A DNA stretch of 64,000 nucleotides from an uncultured Oscillospiraceae bacterium (GTDB lineage: Bacteria > Bacillota > Clostridia > Oscillospirales > Ruminococcaceae): positions 1 through 64,000 of the forward strand of contig CAJUPO010000008.1 in assembly GCA_910588145.1 (NCBI GenBank), written 5' to 3'. The notes beneath the pieces are model-generated. The model was not told the origin of the DNA, ran no database searches, and was given only the letters and a program-made list of their open reading frames with translations. Shown here one piece after another: positions 49,541 through 58,064 of the stretch (its first letter is position 1; the number at the start of each line of letters is the position of its first letter). The translations under genes were made by a program, and so were the position numbers.

Positions 49541-51622
49541 ATGCCAAGAGATTGTTCACTTGAACATACAAGAAATATAGGTATAATGGCTCACATTGAC
49601 GCAGGTAAAACCACAACTACTGAGCGTATCCTGTTTTATACCGGTATTACACATAAAATAGGCGAAACTCATGAAGGTTCTGCTACAATGGACTGGATGG
49701 AGCAGGAGCAGGAAAGAGGTATTACAATTACTTCCGCTGCAACTACTGCATACTGGGCAGGCCATAGAATCAATATTATTGATACTCCGGGACACGTTGA
49801 CTTTACAGTTGAAGTTGAACGTTCACTCAGAGTTCTGGACGGTTCTGTTACCGTTTTCTGCGCTAAGGGCGGTGTTGAACCTCAGTCTGAAACTGTTTGG
49901 AGACAGGCTGACGAATATCAGGTTCCAAGAATGGCTTATGTAAATAAGATGGATATTATGGGCGCTGATTTTTATAATGTTGTTGACATGATGAAAAACA
50001 GACTGCACTGTAATGCTGTTCCGATTCAGCTTCCTATCGGCGCTGAAGAAACATTCAAGGGTATTATTGACCTGGTTGAAATGAAGGCTTACGTTTACTA
50101 CGATGATCTTGGAAAAGATATCCGTGTTGAGGAAATCCCTGCCGACATGAAGGAAAAGGCTGAAGAATATCATTCAGCTATGCTCGAACATGTTGCAGAG
50201 CAGGACGAAGAACTCATGATGAAGTATCTTGACGGTGAAGAACTTACAATTGAAGAAGTAAAAACATGTATTAGAAAGGCTACTATTGCTAATGAAATGG
50301 TTCCGGTTACATGCGGTACTTCATACAAGAATAAGGGCGTTCAGAAGCTTCTTGATGCAATTATTGACTATATGCCTTCACCAGTTGATGTTCCGGCTAT
50401 TAAGGGTATCGATCCTGATACAGATGAGCCATGTGTAAGACATTCATCTGATGAAGAGCCGTTTTCTGCTCTTGCATTCAAGATTGCTACTGACCCGTTT
50501 GTAGGTAAGCTTTGCTTCTTCAGAGTTTACTCAGGTTCAGTTAATGCCGGTTCAACTGTTCTTAATGCAACTAAGGATAACAGAGAAAGACTCGGACGTA
50601 TCCTTCAGATGCATTCTAACCACAGAAAAGATATTGAAACTGTATACGCTGGAGATATCGCAGCGGCAGTAGGTCTTAAGAATACAACAACAGGTGATAC
50701 TCTTTGTGATGAAAAGCACCCTGTTATTCTTGAATCTATGGAATTCCCTGAACCGGTTATTCAGCTGGCTATCGAGCCTAAGACTAAGGCTGGTCAGGAA
50801 AAAATGGGTATTGCTCTTGCAAAGCTTGCAGAAGAGGATCCTACATTTAAGACATATACTGACGAGGAAACAGGTCAGACTATTATTGCCGGAATGGGCG
50901 AACTTCATCTTGAAATTATCGTTGACAGACTTCTTCGTGAGTTCAAGGTTGAAGCTAACGTAGGTGCACCTCAGGTTTCTTATAAAGAAGCTATTAAGGG
51001 CAGCGCTGATGTTGATCACAAGTATGCACGTCAGTCAGGCGGTAAGGGTCAGTACGGTCACGTTAAGATCAGAGTGTCTGCAAATGAATCCGGTAAGGGT
51101 TATGAATTTAAGAATGCAATTGTCGGCGGTGCAATTCCTAAGGAATACATTCCGGCTGTTGACAAGGGTATTCAGGGCGCTATGAAGGCCGGTATCCTTG
51201 CAGGATATGAAGTTGTTGACGTTTGCGTTGAACTTTATGACGGTTCATACCATGAAGTTGACTCTTCAGAAATGGCATTCCAGATTGCCGGCTCTATGGC
51301 TTTCAAGGAAGCTATGAGAAAGGCAGATCCTGTTCTTATGGAACCTATTATGAAGGTTTGCGTTATCGTTCCTGATGATTATACAGGTACAGTAATCGGT
51401 GACTTAAGCTCACGACGCGGACAGATTCAGGGTCAGGAAACAAGACCGGGTGCTGTTCAGATTGATGCTCTCGTTCCGCTTTCAGAAATGTTCGGTTATT
51501 CAAATGACCTTCGTTCCAATACTCAGGGTCGTGGTCAGTATTCAATGGAACCGCACAGCTATCTTGAAGTTCCAAAGAATATTTCTGAAAAGATTATTAC
51601 TACCAGAAACAAGGCAAACTGA
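49541..51622 (+). CDS. fusA: Elongation factor G
   Basis: This 693-aa GTPase drives ribosomal translocation. G1 is AHIDAGKTTTTERI, switch I has ERGITITSAATT, G3 is DTPGHVDF, G4 is NKMD, and domains II-V follow in order (RQSGGKGQYGHV in domain IV). Length and order are standard. Codon use is strongly biased as expected for a highly expressed gene. Confidence 0.98.
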   Translation: MPRDCSLEHTRNIGIMAHIDAGKTTTTERILFYTGITHKIGETHEGSATMDWMEQEQERGITITSAATTAYWAGHRINIIDTPGHVDFTVEVERSLRVLDGSVTVFCAKGGVEPQSETVWRQADEYQVPRMAYVNKMDIMGADFYNVVDMMKNRLHCNAVPIQLPIGAEETFKGIIDLVEMKAYVYYDDLGKDIRVEEIPADMKEKAEEYHSAMLEHVAEQDEELMMKYLDGEELTIEEVKTCIRKATIANEMVPVTCGTSYKNKGVQKLLDAIIDYMPSPVDVPAIKGIDPDTDEPCVRHSSDEEPFSALAFKIATDPFVGKLCFFRVYSGSVNAGSTVLNATKDNRERLGRILQMHSNHRKDIETVYAGDIAAAVGLKNTTTGDTLCDEKHPVILESMEFPEPVIQLAIEPKTKAGQEKMGIALAKLAEEDPTFKTYTDEETGQTIIAGMGELHLEIIVDRLLREFKVEANVGAPQVSYKEAIKGSADVDHKYARQSGGKGQYGHVKIRVSANESGKGYEFKNAIVGGAIPKEYIPAVDKGIQGAMKAGILAGYEVVDVCVELYDGSYHEVDSSEMAFQIAGSMAFKEAMRKADPVLMEPIMKVCVIVPDDYTGTVIGDLSSRRGQIQGQETRPGAVQIDALVPLSEMFGYSNDLRSNTQGRGQYSMEPHSYLEVPKNISEKIITTRNKAN

Positions 51623-51661
51623 TAAAATCAGGTAAAACTGTAAATATTTTTTAAAAAACAC

Positions 51662-51702
51662 TTGAATTTCTCATAGGTTTATGTTACAATAAACCTATGA
51701 GA
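51662..51702 (+). promoter_or_regulatory. tuf promoter overlapping a 13-bp inverted repeat
   Basis: TTGAAT (51662-51667), 17 bp with extended TGT, and TACAAT (51685-51690) form a likely tuf promoter. A perfect inverted repeat, CTCATAGGTTTAT (51670-51682) with ATAAACCTATGAG (51689-51701) around GTTACA, covers the spacer, the -10 box and the start site. In RNA read through from fusA it would form a stable hairpin without a T tract. Confidence 0.7.
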
Positions 51703-51732
51703 TTATAATAAAATTTAAGGAGGACTTTCCCA

Positions 51733-52932
51733 ATGGCAAAGGCTAAATTTGAAAGAAATAAACCGCATGTTAACATTGGTACAATTGGACACGTTGACCA
51801 TGGTAAGACAACTCTTACAGCTGCTATTACAAAGACTCTCGCTCTTAAGGGTCAGGCTCAGTACGAAGCTTATGATATGATTGATAAGGCTCCGGAAGAA
51901 AGAGAACGTGGTATCACAATTAATACAGCTCACGTTGAGTATGAAACAGATAATCGTCACTATGCACACGTTGACTGCCCAGGACATGCTGACTATGTAA
52001 AGAACATGATCACAGGTGCTGCTCAGATGGACGGCGCTATCCTCGTAGTTGCTTCTTCTGACGGTCCTATGGCTCAGACAAAGGAACATCTCCTTCTTGC
52101 ACGTCAGGTTGGCGTTCCTTACATTGTTGTATTCATGAACAAGGCTGATCAGGTTGATGATCCTGAACTTCTTGAACTTGTTGAAATGGATATCAGAGCT
52201 ACTCTTGATGAGTATGAATTCCCAGGCGATGATACACCTATTATCAAGGGTTCTGCTCTTGCAGCTCTTAATGCTCCTGATGATCTCAGCGATGCATCAT
52301 ATGCACCAATTCTTGAACTTATGGAAGCAGTAGATTCTTATATTCCTACTCCAGAACGTAAGTCAGACCTTCCTTTCCTTATGCCTGTTGAAGATACTAT
52401 GACAATTACTGGTCGTGGTACAGTTGCTACTGGTAGAGTTGAAAGAGGTCAGCTCAAGGTTGGCGATGAAGTTGAAATCGTTGGTCTTAAGGAAGAAAAG
52501 GGCAAGACAACAGTTACTGGTATCGAAATGTTCAGAAAGACTCTTGACTTCGCTGAAGCTGGCGACAACATCGGTGCACTTCTCCGTGGTGTTCAGAGAA
52601 GCGATATTGAAAGAGGACAGGTACTTTGCCAGCCTAATTCAATTCATCCACACACAAAGTTTAAGGGTCAGGTTTACGTACTGAAGAAGGAAGAAGGCGG
52701 ACGTCATACTCCATTCTTCACAAACTACAGACCTCAGTTCTATTTCAGAACAACTGACGTTACTGGTATAGTAACTCTTCCAAATGGCGTAGAAATGTGT
52801 ACACCTGGTGATAACGTTGAAATGGACGTTGAACTTATTACACCAATCGCTATTGAAGAAGGTCTTCGTTTCGCTATTCGTGAAGGCGGACGTACAGTTG
52901 GTTCAGGCGTTGTTATTGCTATTAATGAATAA
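51733..52932 (+). CDS. tuf: Elongation factor Tu
   Basis: This 399-aa GTPase delivers aminoacyl-tRNA to the ribosome. G1 is GHVDHGKTTL, switch I RERGITINTAHVEYE, G3 DCPGHADYVKNM, G4 NKAD, and domains 2 and 3 are complete. It is the last gene of the str cluster and has its own promoter as well as readthrough from fusA. A double terminator follows. Confidence 0.99.
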   Translation: MAKAKFERNKPHVNIGTIGHVDHGKTTLTAAITKTLALKGQAQYEAYDMIDKAPEERERGITINTAHVEYETDNRHYAHVDCPGHADYVKNMITGAAQMDGAILVVASSDGPMAQTKEHLLLARQVGVPYIVVFMNKADQVDDPELLELVEMDIRATLDEYEFPGDDTPIIKGSALAALNAPDDLSDASYAPILELMEAVDSYIPTPERKSDLPFLMPVEDTMTITGRGTVATGRVERGQLKVGDEVEIVGLKEEKGKTTVTGIEMFRKTLDFAEAGDNIGALLRGVQRSDIERGQVLCQPNSIHPHTKFKGQVYVLKKEEGGRHTPFFTNYRPQFYFRTTDVTGIVTLPNGVEMCTPGDNVEMDVELITPIAIEEGLRFAIREGGRTVGSGVVIAINE

Positions 52933-52947
52933 TTGATAGTTTTATAT

Positions 52948-52985
52948 AAAAAACGGGAATATTTATTATTCCCGTTTTTTATTTT
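52948..52985 (+). terminator. Terminator of tuf
   Basis: AAAAAACGGGAATA pairs with TATTCCCGTTTTTT around a short loop, and T-rich sequence continues. It lies 16 bp past the stop. Confidence 0.92.
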
Positions 52986-53061
52986 TACGTACATCTCCAC
53001 TTTTCCCCACCAATCTGATGATTTTGGGGAAAAATAAAAAATTTAAATGTATTATTGCATA

Positions 53062-53098
53062 AAAAAGTGGGATTCCTATCCCACTTTTTAAGTTTTTA
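53062..53098 (+). terminator. Second terminator after tuf
   Basis: AAAAAGTGGGAT (53062-53073) pairs with ATCCCACTTTTT (53078-53089), 12 bp with a TCCT loop, T runs on both strands. It insulates the division cluster from tuf transcription. Confidence 0.9.
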
Positions 53099-53195
53099 GA
53101 ATATGCCTTTTGTTTAAAACTATATTTTTGTTGAAATTTTACAAAAAATTAAAATATTTTTTTGTTTCTTTTATTTTATATTCTTTTATTTTTTC

Positions 53196-53224
53196 TTGAC
53201 GTTTTGCTAAAATTGTATTATAAT
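53196..53224 (+). promoter_or_regulatory. Promoter of the mraZ division cluster
   Basis: TTGACG (53196-53201), 17 bp, TATAAT (53219-53224). Transcription would start near 53231, just before the MraZ boxes. Confidence 0.9.
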
Positions 53225-53236
53225 TATATGTGCACA

Positions 53237-53266
53237 GTGGTGAAGTGTGGTAAAGTAATGTAAAAT
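53237..53266 (+). promoter_or_regulatory. MraZ operator: three tandem 10-bp boxes
   Basis: GTGGTGAAGT (53237-53246), GTGGTAAAGT (53247-53256) and the weaker AATGTAAAAT (53257-53266) are direct repeats with exact 10-bp period. MraZ in E. coli and mycoplasmas binds GTGG-like direct repeats with one-helical-turn spacing in its own promoter. Placement just after the transcription start suggests repression. Confidence 0.78.
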
Positions 53267-53319
53267 TATCGAAAAATTGGTATTTTAACCCCTGAAATTT
53301 ATGAAAGGCGGTGTCGGAT

Positions 53320-53757
53320 ATGGCTTTGACAGCTCTTATGGGAACATATCACCATAATATTGACGTAAAGGGCAGAATGAGCTTTCCGACAAAACTTCGA
53401 GATATTTTGGGCGGCGAATTTTATGTTACCAAAAGCATAAACCAAAAGTGTCTGACTATTTATTCTAAAGCTGAATGGGAAAAGCTTGCCGCAAAAGTTG
53501 CGGCATTGCCGGATTCTATGGGCGGTCTTGATATTAAGAGATGGCTTTTTTCCGGTGCCGGTGAGCTTGTACCTGATAAACAGGGACGAGTTCTTATTCC
53601 GTCTGATCTTAGAGTTTTTGCAGGTCTGATTAAGGATGTTGTTGTTATCGGTCTTGACGATAAGGCAGAAATCTGGGATAAGGAACTGTGGGATGCTCAA
53701 CAGAACAATATGAATATGGAAGCTATGCTTGCTGCAATGCAGCAGCTCGGCATATAA
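53320..53757 (+). CDS. mraZ: Transcriptional regulator MraZ
   Basis: This 145-aa protein has two AbrB-like (SpoVT-AbrB fold) DNA-binding halves, TYHHNIDVKGRMSFPTKLRD and KQGRVLIPSDLRVFAGL, and forms ring oligomers that bind tandem boxes. ATG 53320 is chosen because the protein then starts at the usual place; an in-frame GTG at 53311 is closer to the AAAGG site and remains possible. It heads the division and cell-wall cluster and likely represses it. Confidence 0.95.
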   Translation: MALTALMGTYHHNIDVKGRMSFPTKLRDILGGEFYVTKSINQKCLTIYSKAEWEKLAAKVAALPDSMGGLDIKRWLFSGAGELVPDKQGRVLIPSDLRVFAGLIKDVVVIGLDDKAEIWDKELWDAQQNNMNMEAMLAAMQQLGI

Positions 53758-53768
53758 GGAGACAGCGT

Positions 53769-54692
53769 ATGGAATTTACTCATGTATCGGTTCTTTTAAA
53801 TGAATGTATTGAAGGACTGAATATCAAGCCCGATGGTATATATGTTGATGCAACTGCCGGTGGTGCAGGGCATTCCCGCAAAATTGCAGAATGTCTGACT
53901 GACGGCGGTAAGCTGATATGCCTTGATCGTGATCCGGATGCAGTGCAGACTGCAACGGAACGTTTAAAGGGATATAATGCAAAAGTGATAAGAAGTAACT
54001 ATTCAGAACTTTTATCTGTTCTTAATTCCCAGGGAATAGAAGCAGTGGATGGTGTTCTGATGGATCTTGGTGTGTCTTCGCACCAGCTTGATACGCCGGA
54101 AAGAGGCTTTTCTTATCATAGTAATGCGCATCTTGATATGAGGATGAGTCAGGAGGGTATAAGTGCATACGACTTAGTTAATACTTTTACCCAGGAAGAA
54201 CTTTCACGCATTATTTTTGAATACGGGGAGGAAAAGTTTTCCAGAAAAATTGCTGAAAATATTGTTTTACAAAGAAAAATAAAACCTGTTGAAACAACTT
54301 TGGAACTTGCTGAAATTATAAAGAAAAGCATTCCGGCAGCAGTTAGAAGGGAAAAGAATCCCTGCAAAAAAACTTTTCAGGCTATACGAATTGCAGTAAA
54401 CGGAGAACTTGAGCATTTGTCATCAGGTCTTGATGCAGCGTTTGAAAGCCTGAATCCCGGAGGACGCCTTGCAGTAATAACCTTTCATTCACTTGAGGAC
54501 AGGCTTGTAAAGCAAAGGTTTTCAAGATGGTGTAAGGGATGCATATGCCCGCCGGATTTTCCACAGTGCGTCTGTGGAAAAAAACCTCTTGGAAAATTAA
54601 TTAACAGGAAACCAATTGAAGCAACACCACAAGAATTGGAAGATAACAGCAGGAGCAGAAGTGCAAAGCTGAGAATAATAGAAAGGAGATAG
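53769..54692 (+). CDS. rsmH: 16S rRNA m4C1402 methyltransferase
   Basis: This 307-aa SAM-dependent enzyme (formerly MraW) methylates C1402 of 16S rRNA near the P site. EFTHVSVLLNECIEGL, DATAGGAGHSRKI (SAM loop), DLGVSSHQLD and GGRLAVITFHSLEDR are family motifs. The ATG is preceded by AAGGAG with 8 bases between. It follows mraZ by 11 bp. Confidence 0.97.
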   Translation: MEFTHVSVLLNECIEGLNIKPDGIYVDATAGGAGHSRKIAECLTDGGKLICLDRDPDAVQTATERLKGYNAKVIRSNYSELLSVLNSQGIEAVDGVLMDLGVSSHQLDTPERGFSYHSNAHLDMRMSQEGISAYDLVNTFTQEELSRIIFEYGEEKFSRKIAENIVLQRKIKPVETTLELAEIIKKSIPAAVRREKNPCKKTFQAIRIAVNGELEHLSSGLDAAFESLNPGGRLAVITFHSLEDRLVKQRFSRWCKGCICPPDFPQCVCGKKPLGKLINRKPIEATPQELEDNSRSRSAKLRIIERR

Positions 54693-54702
54693 GTGCTTTG
54701 TT

Positions 54703-55230
54703 ATGGCCGCAGACAATTCAGCATATAAAAAATATAATGAACACAGCAGCAGTAATGGTAACGCCGCATATGGCAACTACAAATACTATCATAGACCTGC
54801 GGAACGTAAACCCGCCGAAAAACCGGCGCCGGTACCTGAAATAACTATGAAGCTCACTCCTCCTAAAAGAGGCTCAGTTTTCAAGGTTCTGTTGGTTTCA
54901 ACCATAGGACTGCTTGTTTTGTTTTCTGTTATTTATGGAAGAGTCGAAAGAGATAAAATGTATCGTTATATTTCAAATGCAAATGCGCATTATGAAAGTG
55001 TCAGAAGTGAGAATGTAAGACTTCAGTCGGAACTGGAAAGTAAGATGACTCTCAAGAATATTGAAGAATACGCAGTAAGTATTCTTGGGCTTCAGAAGCT
55101 GGACAATTCCCAGATCGAATATGTTCAAACTCAGACAGACGATGTTGTTGAAATTCCTGAAGAAGAGAAAAACATTTTTGTCAAGATAAAAGATAAGTTT
55201 GATGGATTTGTGGAATATATTTTCGGGTAG
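54703..55230 (+). CDS. ftsL: Cell division protein FtsL-like
   Basis: This 175-aa bitopic membrane protein has a long cytoplasmic N terminus rich in Tyr, Asn and Pro (1-58), one transmembrane helix (about 60-80), and an extracytoplasmic coiled coil (about 85-120, ISNANAHYESVRSENVRLQS), the plan of FtsL. The identity rests on topology and place between rsmH and the division PBP, because FtsL sequences diverge fast. The region after the coiled coil is acidic. The GAAAGGAGAT site is 12 bases before the ATG, rather far. Confidence 0.85.
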   Translation: MAADNSAYKKYNEHSSSNGNAAYGNYKYYHRPAERKPAEKPAPVPEITMKLTPPKRGSVFKVLLVSTIGLLVLFSVIYGRVERDKMYRYISNANAHYESVRSENVRLQSELESKMTLKNIEEYAVSILGLQKLDNSQIEYVQTQTDDVVEIPEEEKNIFVKIKDKFDGFVEYIFG

Positions 55231-55558
55231 TTCAATATTATTATTATAGGACAGATAAAAAAAGATAATTGTCCGGATAAAGGAAAGACAAAACGAAACG
55301 AGTGTACGGAAAATAGGAATTTGCGGTTCAGGGGCGCGTCTGCAAGCGTTCCTGCTGCAGAATCCGTTATACGTTATGGAATTTCTTATGTGCCGTCATG
55401 AGGTGTTTGATTACATTTTCAGAGTAATTGAATGAGTTTGTTTCTGTAATTAAATATATTTTCCGTATATTTAATTTTGGAAATAAGTTAGTGCATTTGC
55501 CAAGGCAGGGAAAATTTTATTATCCCTGCCTTATTGCGTATTATAAGGAGCTGATTAT
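55231..55558. other. 328-bp gap inside the division cluster
   Basis: The gap between ftsL and the PBP is far larger than others in this cluster. It contains a 10-bp inverted repeat AAGGCAGGGA/TCCCTGCCTT (55502-55532) without a T tract and a small GGACA/TGTCC pair (55249-55274). The frame of ftsL stays open for about 55 codons past its stop, but the codon use there is unlike the genes around it. No gene, promoter or known RNA is recognised. Confidence 0.5.
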
Positions 55559-57925
55559 ATGGCTGATAAACCGACTGCCCAGATGAAAAAACGTACCAAT
55601 ATCTTTGTGCTGTTTGTTATGATGTTCATGGCAGCGGCTGTAATTATACGGCTTTTTAAGCTTTCGGTTGTTGATAACAAATTTTATCAGGATAAAGCTA
55701 ACGAGTATCATTTTGGTCCTATTACAATTTCTGCGAACAGAGGATCAATTTATGACTGCAACGGCGTTATTTTGGCACAGAGCGCAACAGTGTATAAGGT
55801 CTATATGGATCCGGATCTTTTTAGAAGTGAAATATCGGCAAAAAAGGAGATACTTGAAGCACAGGCTCAGGAAGCCACTTCTAATGCTTCTGCAGTTGTT
55901 TCGGTAAAAACCGCAGAAGAGGTCCAGGATGAAATAATTTCTTTCCTTGCAGAAAAGCTTGAAATTACCAAGGAAAAAATTGTAGATGCAATGAATGAAA
56001 ATACCCAGTATAAAATTTTAAAAACTCAGATTGAAAAATCAACAGCCGATGAAATTATTGCATTTATGAGTGAATATAATATAAATTCCATAAAAATAGA
56101 AGAGGATACTAAGAGATATTACCCTCAGGATGAGCTTGCAGCTTCAGTTATAGGATTTACCAACGGCGACGGTGACGGTCAGTATGGTCTTGAGTATCAA
56201 TATGACGAATATTTATCAGGTATTGACGGCAAGGTGATTTCTGCCAAAGATGCTTACGGAAATGAAATGCCTTACAGATATGCAAAGACTTATGAGGCTC
56301 AGGACGGAAATTCACTTTATCTGACAATAGATAGAACACTTCAGTATGTGCTTGAAAAGAATCTTGATGAGATGGTTACTAAGTTTGAGGTTGAAGACAG
56401 AGCATGCGGTATTATAATGAATGCGAAAACAGGCGCTGTCCTTGCAATGGCTACTGGTCCCGGGTTTGATCTGAATAATCCGTCTGAGGTTGATGAACTA
56501 AGCATAGCAAGAATGGCTCAGGATATGGGACTTCTTGATATTGATAAAAATGATGTTATTAAAAGCGAACAGGTCAAAAGTCTTAATGCTTCACTTACAA
56601 AGGATCAGTATACTGAGGCTTATGTTGCTGCAAGAGAACAGCAGTGGAAAAATAAGGCAATAACAGAGCTTTATATTCCAGGTTCGGTTTTTAAGGTTAT
56701 AACAAGTTCTGCGGCGCTTGAAGAAAAAGTAATATCAGTAAACGATATGTTTGATTGTAGTGGTGTAGCAGTTGTTGCAGATGCTAAAATGCATTGCTGG
56801 AATACTTCAGGGCATGGAACGCAGACTTTTGTTGAAGCAATTACACATTCCTGCAATCCAGCGTTTATTGAAATTGGAAGACGATTGGGTCCGGAAGACT
56901 TTTTCAATTACTTTAAGTCCTATGGGCTGACGGAAAGAACCGGAATTGATTTACCGGCTGAAGAAAAAAGCTATTATCAGGATCTTGAAACAATGGGGCC
57001 TGTCGAGCTTGCGTCATCTTCATTCGGACAAACGAATAAGCTTACGCCTATTGAAATGATAACCGCATATGCAGCTGTAATTAACGGAGGAGAGCTTGTT
57101 ACTCCTTATGTTGTTAGCAAAATTGTTGATAATAATGGAAACGTAGTTTTGACTAATGAAAAAACTGTTAAAAGACAGGTTATTTCAAAGGAAACATCTG
57201 ATATAATGTGTCAGACGCTGGAAACGGTTGCATATCAAAACGGAGCCTATATCAAGGGATATCATGTAGGCGGAAAGAGCGGTACTTCGGAAAAGCTTGA
57301 CGAGTATGCCGGAAATGAAAAGGATCCTATGAGATACATAGCTTCTTATTGTTGTTTTGCACCAGCTGATGATCCGGAAATTATAATGCTGATCATGGCG
57401 GATGAACCGATGTCCGGAGAATATTACGGAAGTCAGGTTGCTGTTCCGTATTCAAGACAGGTCATGGAAGAAATTCTTCCTTATCTGGGCTACTATCCGG
57501 AATATTCAGATGAAGAAGCAGAAAATATTGATGTTTCCGTACCTTTTATTGAAGACTTAACTATTGAGGAAGCAAAAAAAGTAATTGAAGAAAAAGGCTT
57601 GAATTATGAAATTGCAGGCGAGGGCGATACGATATATGGTCAGATGCCTTTAACAGGAAGTACCATTGCTCAGGGCGGAACAGTTGTTATTTATACAGAA
57701 AAGAACTATAATCCTGAGTTTGTAAAGGTGCCTGATGTACGTGGATACAGTCTTGCTGACGCAAATTATCTGCTGACTAATGCCGGACTTAATTTTATAG
57801 CAAACGGCGTTGCTGCAAATGACAGCGGTTCAGTAGTACAGATGCAGTCAGAACCGGACGGAGCTATGGTGGCGAAAGGAACTATAATTGAACTTTCATT
57901 CGGCGTAAACGATCAGTCCGGCTGA
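55559..57925 (+). CDS. Penicillin-binding protein with PASTA domains (FtsI/SpoVD type)
   Basis: This 788-aa class B transpeptidase crosslinks septal peptidoglycan. It has an N-terminal anchor (about 13-35), a dimerisation region starting RGSIYDCNGVILA, and a transpeptidase domain with Ser376 in PGSVFK, SCN at 431-433 and KSG at 573-575. Two PASTA domains (about 659-714 and 722-784) end the protein. Position in the mra cluster points to the vegetative FtsI role; in Bacillus a PASTA-bearing homologue (SpoVD) acts in sporulation, so that is an alternative. Confidence 0.95.
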   Translation: MADKPTAQMKKRTNIFVLFVMMFMAAAVIIRLFKLSVVDNKFYQDKANEYHFGPITISANRGSIYDCNGVILAQSATVYKVYMDPDLFRSEISAKKEILEAQAQEATSNASAVVSVKTAEEVQDEIISFLAEKLEITKEKIVDAMNENTQYKILKTQIEKSTADEIIAFMSEYNINSIKIEEDTKRYYPQDELAASVIGFTNGDGDGQYGLEYQYDEYLSGIDGKVISAKDAYGNEMPYRYAKTYEAQDGNSLYLTIDRTLQYVLEKNLDEMVTKFEVEDRACGIIMNAKTGAVLAMATGPGFDLNNPSEVDELSIARMAQDMGLLDIDKNDVIKSEQVKSLNASLTKDQYTEAYVAAREQQWKNKAITELYIPGSVFKVITSSAALEEKVISVNDMFDCSGVAVVADAKMHCWNTSGHGTQTFVEAITHSCNPAFIEIGRRLGPEDFFNYFKSYGLTERTGIDLPAEEKSYYQDLETMGPVELASSSFGQTNKLTPIEMITAYAAVINGGELVTPYVVSKIVDNNGNVVLTNEKTVKRQVISKETSDIMCQTLETVAYQNGAYIKGYHVGGKSGTSEKLDEYAGNEKDPMRYIASYCCFAPADDPEIIMLIMADEPMSGEYYGSQVAVPYSRQVMEEILPYLGYYPEYSDEEAENIDVSVPFIEDLTIEEAKKVIEEKGLNYEIAGEGDTIYGQMPLTGSTIAQGGTVVIYTEKNYNPEFVKVPDVRGYSLADANYLLTNAGLNFIANGVAANDSGSVVQMQSEPDGAMVAKGTIIELSFGVNDQSG

Positions 57926-58064
57926 TAAAAATTTGTGATTTCTGTCAGAATAATGTATTTATTTATATCGTAATTGATTTGCAGGAGATATTTATGAATA
58001 TCTAAGAACAGCAGGTCAAAAATAAAATACGGGAACAACCAGCGGAGTCAGAATGGAGAAAATT

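Larger units (their letters stand above)
52933..53319. other. Intergenic region between tuf and mraZ
   Basis: This 387-bp stretch holds two terminators (52948-52985 and 53062-53089), an AT-rich part without visible features (53095-53190), the mraZ promoter (53196-53224) and MraZ boxes (53237-53266). No reading frame is supported. Confidence 0.7.

Noticed and set aside
55231..55401. Continuation of ftsL past its TAG stop as a coding region
   Set aside because: About 55 open codons by chance are possible; the codons (CGA, CGG, AGG) are unlike neighbours and no coiled coil or domain continues.
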